A stretch of DNA of 64,000 nt, taken from positions 43,501 through 107,500 of the forward strand of contig WAEK01000021.1 of assembly GCA_011634665.1 (NCBI GenBank), read 5' to 3'. A program made the position numbers and the translations under genes. Below are positions 46,758 through 56,508 of this stretch, one piece after another; position 1 is the stretch's first letter, and every line of letters starts with the position of its first letter. This DNA comes from Mortierella sp. BCC40632. Taxonomy: Eukaryota; Mortierellomycota; Mortierellomycetes; Mortierellales; Mortierellaceae. Below the pieces are notes generated by a model. It ran no database searches and was not told the DNA's origin. It saw only the letters and a program-made list of their open reading frames with translations.

Positions 46758-48215
46758 ATGCCTGCTCAGGCGCTCCCAATCCTCGGCCAACTCCCTCCCC
46801 ATCGCCGTTTGCCTCGTCCGCTCCATCCACATGAACAGGACTGGATCCTGGTGACTGGTGGAGCGGGCTACATTGGCTCCCATACTGTCGTTCAACTCCT
46901 CGATCTTGGCTACAATCTCGTCGTCGTCGACAACCTCTGCAACTCGTCCCAAGAAGCACTCTACCGTGCTCGCGAGCTTTCCTCCAACCCCAACTCGTCC
47001 CTTGTCTTTCTCCAGGTCGATCTCCTCGATGCCGACGCTCTCCAACATCGCGTCTTTGAACAATTCCATTTCTTCGCCTGTCTTCACTTTGCTGGACTCA
47101 AGGCTGTCGGGGAGTCGTCCCAGATCCCACTCGGCTACTACCAGACCAATATCACTGGCACCCTCAACCTTGTTCAACTCATGCAACAGTATCGATGTCG
47201 CAACCTCATCTTTTCCTCCTCCGCCACCGTCTATGGCCTTCCCCAATCAGATGCTCCACTTACCGAAAATGCTCCCTTGGGGGCCATGAATCCCTATGGT
47301 CGCACCAAGCTCTACATTGAGCAGATCCTCCGCGACACGGCAGCCTCCGAGCCTGGACGTTGGAATATAGTTCTGCTCCGGTACTTTAACCCCGTTGGTG
47401 CACATGAATCGGGTCGGATGGGAGAGGACCCGAGCGGGATCCCCAACAACCTGATGCCGTTTGTATCCCAGGTGGCCATCGGTCGACACGAATGCATTCG
47501 CGTCTTTGGGAATGATTACAGCACAAGGGATGGTACAGGCGTCAGAGACTATATCCATATTCAGGACCTAGCACGAGGACACGTGGCCGCCCTAAAAAAG
47601 ATTGAGGCCACCGTAAGGTTAGGTTCAGAGGAGGTGCTCGGATGTGTGCCCTATAACCTGGGTACGGGTCATGGATATTCGGTCATGGAGATGATCCGTA
47701 GCATGTCCGAGGTTGTAGGCCGACCCTTGCCCTACAGAGTGGTTGAGCGACGAGTAGGTGATGTGGCCTCGGTTGTGGCCGATCCATCCTTGGCAGCAAG
47801 AGAACTTGGATGGGAATCAGAAAAGACGCTCGAAGACATGTGTCAAGATTTGTGGCGATGGCAATGTCAGAACCCACAAGGATACAAAGACACACCGCCC
47901 CGATCCATGACCATCTCCACCACCACAGAGACTATCTCTTCGACCACATCATTTGAATATGGCCTCGTATCACCCAAATCACCCGCGTTGGGTCCAGGGC
48001 GACATTTAAAGGTCAAGGTACCGACGACTATGCTGAGGGGTGAAGCAGGAGGAGACGTTTCCAGGGGAGAAGATGGGACAACGACCCCTCCGCTTTCTTC
48101 CTCACCCCCACTCTTGCCAATTCGACCCAAGACAGCGGGTCCGTATAGGGATCCATACTCTCCACAATCGCCTGGTCTAATATCATGTCATAGTCCCACA
48201 CGATCGTTGTTCTGA
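46758..48215 (+). CDS. UDP-glucose 4-epimerase with C-terminal extension
   Basis: Intronless, 485 residues from the ATG at 46758. Short-chain dehydrogenase fold: NAD-binding GGAGYIGSH (34-42), catalytic SSSATVYG (153-160) and YxxxK at Y180/K184 (NPYGRTKLYIE), then the conserved LRYFNPVGAH and DYIHIQDLA blocks. It interconverts UDP-glucose and UDP-galactose (Leloir pathway, cytosol). The core ends near residue 370; the last 115 residues are Ser/Thr/Pro-rich with no domain. It has no aldose 1-epimerase (mutarotase) domain, unlike yeast Gal10. Residues 1-25 are a Pro/Arg/His-rich lead-in, and a later start is not available before the Rossmann motif. Catalytic residues are intact. Confidence 0.93.
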   Translation: MPAQALPILGQLPPHRRLPRPLHPHEQDWILVTGGAGYIGSHTVVQLLDLGYNLVVVDNLCNSSQEALYRARELSSNPNSSLVFLQVDLLDADALQHRVFEQFHFFACLHFAGLKAVGESSQIPLGYYQTNITGTLNLVQLMQQYRCRNLIFSSSATVYGLPQSDAPLTENAPLGAMNPYGRTKLYIEQILRDTAASEPGRWNIVLLRYFNPVGAHESGRMGEDPSGIPNNLMPFVSQVAIGRHECIRVFGNDYSTRDGTGVRDYIHIQDLARGHVAALKKIEATVRLGSEEVLGCVPYNLGTGHGYSVMEMIRSMSEVVGRPLPYRVVERRVGDVASVVADPSLAARELGWESEKTLEDMCQDLWRWQCQNPQGYKDTPPRSMTISTTTETISSTTSFEYGLVSPKSPALGPGRHLKVKVPTTMLRGEAGGDVSRGEDGTTTPPLSSSPPLLPIRPKTAGPYRDPYSPQSPGLISCHSPTRSLF

Positions 48216-48468
48216 GGGAACATCCTAATCTGTGTATCCATTCATCAATTCATTCATTCTCACTCATCCATTCGTTCACTCGTTCACTCTTCTCATGATA
48301 TTTGCTCGCCTGCCATCCTTCTTTATATTGTAATACAGCTGGGGCGAGTCTTATTTCTCGAATAGTGGGGGGGGGGAGGGAGGGCTAGACCCGCACCTTC
48401 TTTTATTCTCTCTCCATACACACATACACATATATATATTTTTCCTTGTCGAAAAAGGGGGAATACTA

Positions 48469-51129
48469 CTACGAGTTGGTAAAGAACTGATTGACCATGT
48501 CCTTGATCATGCTCACGTCATACCGAATGTACTTTTGAGCATTCTTGGTAAACTCAAAAGCCGTATTTGTACTGGAGGCATACTTGGAAAGAAACTTTTC
48601 ATACATGGGGATCATGACCTGATGAATGTCCTTGAGAACCATGGTCCGAAGATCCACATCTGGAATTGAATATTGTTTCTGAATCTTCCAAAGTTCTTCA
48701 AAATCATGATTGAAATTCTTGAACTTGTCCTTGATGGTTTGACGTTGAGTCGAGGTCAATTGTTGTTGAACACTACCATCATGGACATAGGTCACGTCCA
48801 TCAAATGTTCAATACAAGGTTTCCAATTGTCCTGATAGAAATCCACATTTTGTTTCAATGGTTTTTCATAAATGGACATGGTGGCGTTGTTGTTGTTGAG
48901 TCCACTGCTACCACTGCTGTTACTGTGAATGGTAGCGGTTGGGGAGTTGGAGCCGTCTTGACCATTGATGACCTCCCAAAGTCCAGGTGTTGTCCGGATG
49001 GATTTCGAAATGTAGAAATAATTGTTGAGAAGGAAGAGTTGAGTCAGAGATTGTCCTTTTTTGTAATATCTTGCCTTGGCATCAATATTCTGAACTAGAG
49101 CTTCCAGTACATCCGCTGATAAAAAAAAAATAATAAATAAATAAAATAAAATAGAATGGGGTGAGTGGTCCGTGCATTGAAAAAAATTTTTTTTATAAAG
49201 GCGGGGGGTAACACAAAGGCGATCCTCGTACAAAAAAAAAAAAAAAACGCACGACGCTTTTTTTTTTTTACCAAGATAGTGTTGGAGGATGGCACCTCGT
49301 CCTGCACGTCCTGCGGCATGTGAACGACGGTTCTGGACACTTGGACCTGATCCTGATTCAGGACTATTCCAGTTGCCATCGCCCATCAAGTTGAGGATCG
49401 ACTCGACCATCGGTCGATATTGCATTAGTCGCTTCATATAGTTGAGGGGGTCTATTTTTTTTTTTTTTGAAATAAAAATAAAAAAAAAAAAAAAAAAAAG
49501 AAAGAAGAGAGTTCTGGTTAGTGAGATGGGCAAGGTCATTGATTGTGAATATCCAAAATTTTTTTTTTTTTTGCGGTTCTTTACATCTGAGGTCAATTGG
49601 TGGACAGTTCCATCTGGGGGCATTGCTTGATATTTGGCATTGCTTTGGTTCTAATAGGAAAAAAAAAAAGAAAAAAGAGAAAAATACAGATAGAGTTTAA
49701 ACTCGTGTTGTATCATCCAGATGTACCCCATGGGTAGAGAGAGAGAGAGAGAAAAAGAGAAAAGAGAGATGGGGATTCGAAAAAGAAAAACTGACCCGAA
49801 TTTCATTCAAAAAATCGATAAACGTCCTCATGGCTCCTGCCTTGAAGGATTTGAGTAACTCGAGTGCATCGTTATCTTTTTGTCGTCTTGCCAACTGTTC
49901 TCAGGGCACATTAAAAAAGAATAGAATGAAAAAAAAAAAAAAAATAGCAATAAAAAAAATAAGGCTCTTTTGGAGTTAATAGAGTCGCATTAATGAGCCT
50001 GGGTTCATGCAGAAAAGAAAAGAAAGGAAAAGAAAACCCAACCCAACCGACAAAATATTCCTTACCCCATAAACACTCTCAAAGGTATTCATGCTCGTCT
50101 CGAGAGACTCTGCCACGTCAAAGAGAATGCCAACCTCGGATGTGTATGATTTTTTCACTCGTTTGGTGATCGTCCGTCCTGCTTCGACCCATTGTTCAAT
50201 CGGTGGCATAATCGATCCCATAAACGCCAAGCTGAGCATCTTGGCATCCAGTAGAGTATCTGCTACATCGGCTTCATTCTACTCCACATTAAAGAAGGGT
50301 TGCAGTAAAATAAAGAAAAAAACGTTAGCTTGGTTGAAAAGCGAGACAAGGATAAGGACAAGACCAAGGAAAAAAAAAAAAAAAAGACCATTACCCTACA
50401 AAGCTTCAACAAAGAAGCCGTGTATTGGATAAAAGGTGAAGATCCTTTGTCATAGACTCCTTTGAGTTCCACCACAGAAGACCGGTAAAGCGGTTCCAAA
50501 GACTTGATCATGGTATTGGCTCGGATCTCACAGTAGGATTTCAAATAGCCAGTCGGGGTGACGTTGGAATCCAGCTCCGTCTCGGCAAGACTCTTGGCCA
50601 GTTGAACAAGGATCTGGGAGGGGTGTTGAGGCATGTGTGGGATATCCTTTCGGTCGGAGGAGGTCACTGTTTTGAGATCGAGAGGTATACTGTGCTTGAC
50701 AAGGATCTGCTTAAAGAGATCATGGAGCTTGCCCACTGCGACCTTTAGACTTCGTCTCTAAGTGGAAAGAAGGTGTTTCCTTAGGTAAGCATGTGATCGG
50801 TTTCTTTTGGAGAAAGGCTTTTTTTTTTCTCTCTGTGTGTGGGGTTGACAGAGACCAAGTCCAGGACAGGGCACGAGAGACAATGAGAGAGAGAGAGAGA
50901 GAAAGGGAGCTTTTGAGAGGTTACCAATTGTTGAACAGCTCGTTCGCCGGCTTTGAGATTGACCGAGTTCATGGCCTTCAAGGCTTCCCGTATCCGTCCA
51001 ATGGATTGGAGATAGATCTGCAAGTCCTGTTCTGTCAAGGGTCGCATGATAATCGTCTCTTCCCTTGCTGCCAGGTCAAAGTAAGAAAGAATCGACTCTA
51101 GAGCAGCCACTGTCTGGTTCATATCTGAG

Positions 51130-51168
<39 letters not shown>

Positions 51169-51915
51169 TATTGTTTGTTCATGGCTACGATATAGAATGT
51201 GGGCCTGTCCATTAGAGCTCCTGTTATGACCCGTGTATAAAAAAAAAAGAGAAAGAGAGAAAAAGAGACTCCAAAAGAAATCCCAACGTACTTCCTGCGA
51301 GTCGCGTCAGAGACTGGGTCGACTTGTGAATGGGCAGGACTGAGCTCTCGAGGTGTGCCAAACGGGTGTCAAACGAGTTCAGGATGGTCACCTGGAAAGG
51401 GAGAAGAGGAGAGGAGGGGGTTCATGGCGAGAAAAGAGTCAGAATGGAGAGCGAGAGAGAGAAAGCAAGTTCAATTCATCCATTCATCATCCATCCACCG
51501 AGATGAATATGGTTCGCAAGAGAAAGAGGAAGCACCTGCCATCTTTGTCGAGACAGTGTTGGTCTTTTCCAGGTTGGTGACTAAGGTATCGAGTTCTGCG
51601 GCCTCTTCATCCAGAAATGTCTTGTTACTGTTGTCACGGACCCTGTTTACATGTGCGTGCGTGTGTGTGTGTGTGTGTGTTTTTTATGTCAAAAAGCGAG
51701 AAAGGAATGCATGTCATGCCATGGGAAGACATGGAAGAGGTTTGTTTGGAGGAGAGAGGGGTCCAAGTATGTCAATGCCATGACAAACAAAAAAAAAGTA
51801 TCCTACTAACAAGGATGATGGTCATTCCTATAGAGAGCATGCCATGCGCGAGAGGAATACCAGGTAGATTTGATTACCCTTCGGATGGTGCCGAGGCAGA
51901 AGATGCGATGGCCAT
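48469..51915 (-). CDS. EXO70: Exocyst complex subunit EXO70
   Basis: Ten exons proposed on the minus strand: 51878-51915, 51540-51642, 51292-51391, 50925-51124, 50395-50757, 50066-50278, 49796-49894, 49585-49650, 49272-49449 and 48469-49115, about 668 residues, the usual EXO70 size. Landmarks: N-terminal coiled coil into NSFDTRLAHLESSVLPIH, DGTVHQLTS, and the C-terminal YSIPDVDLR...KYIRYDVSMI block. EXO70 binds PI(4,5)P2 and Rho GTPases to dock secretory vesicles, fitting polarised hyphal growth. Two junctions are non-standard: exon 2/3 fits only with a GC...AG intron (ATG-GCAGGT), and exon 8/9 leaves a phase mismatch unless the intron is GT...AC or AT...AG. The whole 3' part from exon 8 onward is also open without splicing. 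The family call is strong; these two borders are not. Confidence 0.86.
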
Positions 51916-52795
51916 GATGGGAGACTAATGGTACTCCTGCTCCACGCGAGTTGGATGCTTCGTGAAATGCACACTGGATGTTGAGTTTGTTCTCTTTACT
52001 CCCACACACGCACTCTCTCTCGCTCTTTCACTTTCACTTTCACTCTCTCTCTCTTTTTTTTTTTTTTTTCCTAGGTAGGACCGGCTGAGCAACGAGGAGA
52101 AAAGAACAACGGTTGGTGTTTCCGTGTTCTGATGGAGGAGTGTGTATGTGTATGTGTGTGTGTGTAGTGTTTGCTTGCGGTCTGGAATGTCGCGAGCGAG
52201 TCGGCTGTCGGACAAAGGATCGCGTGAGGATGAAAGACAAGGAGATTGGTGAGAGAGATGGCGAAAGAAAGAACTGAGAAAGAGAGAAAGAGAGAAAGAG
52301 ATGGCGAGAGAAAGAGATGAATGGGAGAGAAGGGGCGGACTGCCCTTCTCTCTGTCTCTCTCGATGCTATTGGGGCTCTCTCTCTCTTACTCTCTCACTC
52401 CTGCCTTCATTGCTCTCACAGGGTGATGCTCAAGGGACTCTCGGACGAGGACCCTGACTGTGTCCAGTGGACGAGTGGACGTGTCGAACAGGTCCTATCC
52501 ATTGTCACCCATTGTCATGGCCGATTGTATCCCACTTTTATTTATGGCTCCCCAGCACAGTGGTGCGACTAGGATAGAGAAGACGGTCGGACGAGCGGAC
52601 AAGCCAGGGCCAGGACCGATCTGATGGAGAACGGTGGTCATGGTGGTGGTGAGGAGCAGAATATGGGGATTGTGAAAGGGAGAGAAAGAAGCCAAGGAGG
52701 AGGGATCCAGGAATGGAGCGAACCAGGAAGGAAGCCACTTTCTGCCTCTCTCTCTCTTTCTCTCTTCTTTCTCGCGATCTCCCCCGCATGTAAAA

Positions 52796-52849
<54 letters not shown>

Positions 52850-53285
52850 AAAAAAGAGAAAAGATGTGTGTGTGTGTGTGATTGCTTCTGTGTCTGCTCC
52901 TGTGTGAGTGCGAGTGTGAGTGTGGTGTGGAAGCGCTGGCTGGGCTGGGCTGAGCGGAGCGGGTGACAGTCCCCCTTTTTCTCGTCCCAGAGTAGTCCAA
53001 AGTGAATGCATTGCATTCATTGGCCATGTCATGCACTTGTTCTCTTTCTTTCTTTTTCTTTTCTTTTTTTTCTTTCTTTCTTTCTTCTCTTTTCTCTTTT
53101 TTCATTCTTTTCTTTTTTCCTTCTTGCTTCTTGGCGTGTTCTCTCATCCATCCATCCATCCATCCATTCATCCATCTATTCATCCTCTCCTTTTCTCTCC
53201 CCTTTTTCATTCTCTTCTCCTCAGTTCACTCATTTTCATTCCTCTCTCCCTTCCACTATTTATTATACCCCCTTCCCACACACAC
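51916..53285. other. Divergent promoter, EXO70 to WD40 gene
   Basis: Shared upstream region of about 1.4 kb. Left part is GA-rich on plus (pyrimidine on EXO70's coding strand) with a GA array at 52800-52843; from about 53040 it switches to C/T-rich on plus, toward the WD40 start, with a CATC repeat at 53147-53175. No gene supported; long frames here are repeat artefacts. Confidence 0.6.
52800..52843. repeat. (GA)n microsatellite
   Basis: About 22 GA units on the plus strand within the EXO70/WD40 divergent region, preceded on the left by a C/T-rich stretch (52746-52780) that could pair with it. Confidence 0.9.
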
Positions 53286-55776
53286 ATGAACGTCGATATT
53301 ATCACAGCCAGGTCCAAGGCCGTCATTCGCGACCAATGCGAGTTTCTCAAGCCAAAGCCAAGGGTCCACAACCATACTTTGACCATCCAACACTGGCAAC
53401 TTCGCGACCTTCTCATCTGTCCACGGTCCAGTGACGAGTTTATCTATGTCAGTCAGAATCGCATCAACAGTTACAACACCCGCCATCGGTCCACCACCTC
53501 ACTCATTGCAGACCTGCCCTTTTATCCCAACTCGATCACATCCGCGTATGTTTATCCTTTTTGTTCAAAAGTACTCTGGTTGAAGGCTGGATCTGAGCAT
53601 GTGTCTAGTTGGGAAGAGAGAAAAAGAAAATGACAAAGAAGAAAAAAAAAAAATAAGGATATGCACCTCCCCTCCCTCTCTCCGCTTCCCTGTCTGGAAA
53701 GAGGAGGAAGGGAGGAGGAAGGAGAAAGAGGATTCAGGAGTATGGAGCATGACCCCTGGGCGAAAGAAGCTTCGGCATGGGAGACCAGAGTAGAAGGGAT
53801 CTGGTTTGGATTGAGGTCTGCACCCGAACACAGGATTTTTTTTTTTTTCAATGGCATGTGCACTGACGCCCTTTTGTATCTCCTTGCTTAAAAAAAAAAC
53901 CTTGTTTGCGCTACTCCCTCTCTCCCCTCTCTTAGGCGCGGTTTCCTGGCTGTGGGTGGACCGAAGGGCCAAGTAATGGTCCGACAGTTGTACGGTAGCT
54001 GGTAATGATTCAAGGCACACAGGATTTTTCTTTCTTTCTTTCTTTCTTACCGCGTTGTCTCTTGGTACTCTTGGTGTGCAATGGTATCATGCTAAACTAA
54101 CACTCTTCCCTTTTCACACACATACACACTCTTTCCAACAGGACCTCGCAGTTGACCGTCAACTCCAACATCAACAACGCGCTATGCATCTCGGAACACC
54201 TAGGCGGGACGCGGCTCCTGATCTGTAACAACGATCAAACCATCAAGATCTTCTCACTCCCGGGGATGACTCGCCTCCCCGATATCTCTCTCCCGACAGC
54301 CGTCAACCATGGTAAGGAGGAGGAAAAAAAAAAAAAAAAAAAAAAAAGGGCAACTAGACCAATGGTCTAGCAAAAAAAAACTCTTTTTGTGGCGCGGCAT
54401 GAAGAAAGAAAGAAAAAAAAAAAAAAAGAGAGAGAGACAGGCGAGCACTGCATTGATTACTGTCGGAAGAACAAGGGGAGAGAGGAAAGAGAAAATTTGT
54501 TTATTGGAGATATGGATGCAACAAGATGATGACTCTACCACATCGGTCTAATTCCTCATTGTCCCCCTCTCTCTCCCTTTATCTTTCTCTCTTTCTCTCT
54601 CAATCCCTCGTTCCGTGCCCTTTTTCCTCTTCCGTTCTCTCTTTCTCTCTCTCGTTTTCGCTCACCTCTCCTTGTGCGTATTATCTAATAGTTTCCGTAA
54701 GCCCAGACGGAAGAAGGATGGTAGCTGTTGGCGACTCGAACCAAGTCTTTTTTTACGATATTTCCATCGCAGGAGGCTACAAACTAGTAGACACTTTTAC
54801 CAGTATGGGTTTATCTCTTGACTCTGCAACCTACAGTTCAGCATTGAACTTTTTTTTTTTTTTTTTAAGTGACTTGTTAACGCAGTCTTTTCTTCCTCCT
54901 CCTCTTCTCAATTGAACTGAATAGCAGCCTCAGAGGCAAGCTTCTCCTGTGCTTGGAATCAATCATCTGACAAATTTGCAGTGGCGAGTCAGGATGGATT
55001 TGTTAGTGTGTGGGATATTCGGCATAGTGAGAAGCTGTGCAAGATTCGGTCTCAACAGGTACAAAAAAAAAAAAAAAAAAAAAAAACACACACAACTTTT
55101 TTTTATCCCCTCCTCTTCAATCAAATAACCCCTGACGAGAAGGGCGATTGTACTCGTTTTCCTATTCTTTGTCTTGTTTCTTAAACAAGGGCATCGATCC
55201 GAGCACGCAGGAGAAAAGGAGACATGCTGATTGACCTCTTTTTTTTTTTTTTTTTTTGTTGAACATCCTGCATATTCTCAAACACCGTCTTCATTGTAGC
55301 AGTCACAGGTCAAAGGAGCAGCCAGGTGTGTCAAGTTTACTTCATCGGGTTCGGTTGATCTATTGCTTTTCAGTGAACATAGCTCCTATGTTCACATGGT
55401 CGATGCAAGGACATTTACAGATCGTCAGGTCATCCGAGTTGGATCTCCTGTGAATGAAGAGCATATTTCTGGTTTGGCTGTGAGTCCAGACAGCACGACA
55501 TGTTTTGTTGGTACGTATAAAGGAGAAGAAGCTTGAACTTTGTGCCTTCTGCTAGCATCCATTTATTTTTATGTAGACCTCTATCTATTAGGGATGTATC
55601 ATTCTGCTCAATATTGACTATTTTTTCTTCTTCTCTCCTATCTCTCTCCTCGCCCCTCCTGCTCACCCTTTTCACCCCTAACCTTCGGGACTTGTCTAGG
55701 CCTGGAGAAATCAGTGCTGGAGTTTGAGGTAGACATATTGAAGCGCCGTTGCTTCCCAATTGGAAGCATGCTCTGA
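53286..55776 (+). CDS. WD40-repeat protein, DUF2415-like
   Basis: Exons 53286-53545, 53936-54001, 54142-54311, 54692-54802, 54925-55058, 55300-55510 and 55700-55776, phases consistent, 342 residues, start MNVDIITARSK. WD-type blades are visible: GFLAVGGPKGQVMVRQLYG, RLLICNNDQTIKIFSL, VSPDGRRMVAVGDSNQVFFYDI, FAVASQDGFVSVWDIRH and GLAVSPDSTTCFVGLEKSVLEFEV. About six or seven blades would form a propeller used as a protein-binding scaffold. The SQDGFVSVWDIR region is like fungal WD40 proteins annotated with DUF2415. Cellular role unknown. Several introns are dominated by A or T homopolymers, and the exon 6 acceptor could be three bases further right. Confidence 0.85.
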
Positions 55777-55815
55777 CCATATTCACTCTAGTTGACTCTG
55801 GCCAAGCAAGAAGGG

Positions 55816-55852
<37 letters not shown>

Positions 55853-56508
55853 CCTCAAATCTGAACTACTGAATGGTGCCCGTATACACAGGAGGGAGAG
55901 CCCCCCCCCTCCCCACTCTCCTCCTACTCCTCGTCCCCACTTTCGCTAGCAAATGAATTTTGATCGTGTGTTAGATAAGAAAAGAAAGAAAGAAAGAAAG
56001 AAAGAAAACCCTTCCCCTTGTATAAAAACCGTAAAATATAGTATAAAGGAGTACCCTTTTCCTCTTGAATGTCTTTTTTTTTAAAAAAAAAGCGCGTTGG
56101 CGAGAGGTTCGAGTCTTTCAATTTTACTCAGCCACACTCTACTTGAAGTGGTAGAAGAGAGCCGCACGCGATCAGCTTTTTTTTTTTTTTTTTTTTTTTT
56201 CTAGTCGTAGAAAGTCATAGTTGTTCAAGCTAATCACTTCAGGAATCATCTCTGTGTCCCGAGACAAGACAGGATCCGACACTCTCATCATCGCCGACTA
56301 ACACAGAGAGAAAAAAAAAAAAAAGAGAGAGAGAAAAAGATACGCGTGTGCGTATCTGTTTGTGTGAGAGAAACAAAAAAGAAAAATCATTGGAACGTCA
56401 CCTTGGTCAGTAACATAGGAGAGGTTCTGGTTGGTCCAAGTCATTACCCCCCACTCCCCACGGGACCTTTTCTTTCTTTCTTTCTTTCCTTTTTAACTGC
56501 CCATCACG
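55777..56508. other. Intergenic, WD40 to CFT2
   Basis: 732 bases between two plus-strand genes. Two long T runs (55819-55852; 56177-56201), a GAAA repeat (55979-56005) and a CTTT repeat just before the CFT2 start. No gene supported. Confidence 0.7.
55819..55852. repeat. Poly-T tract, 34 bases
   Basis: Uninterrupted T run on the plus strand, about 40 bases after the WD40 stop codon. Confidence 0.9.

Noticed and set aside
46339..46854. Long plus-strand ORFs rich in Ser-Leu upstream of the epimerase
   Set aside because: They are translations of the CT microsatellite; codons repeat TCT/CTC and the frame ends inside the epimerase in another phase.
49451..49584. Reading EXO70 exons 8 to 9 straight through
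   Set aside because: It would insert Lys and Phe runs in the middle of a conserved helix; splicing is more plausible, though the border is unusual.
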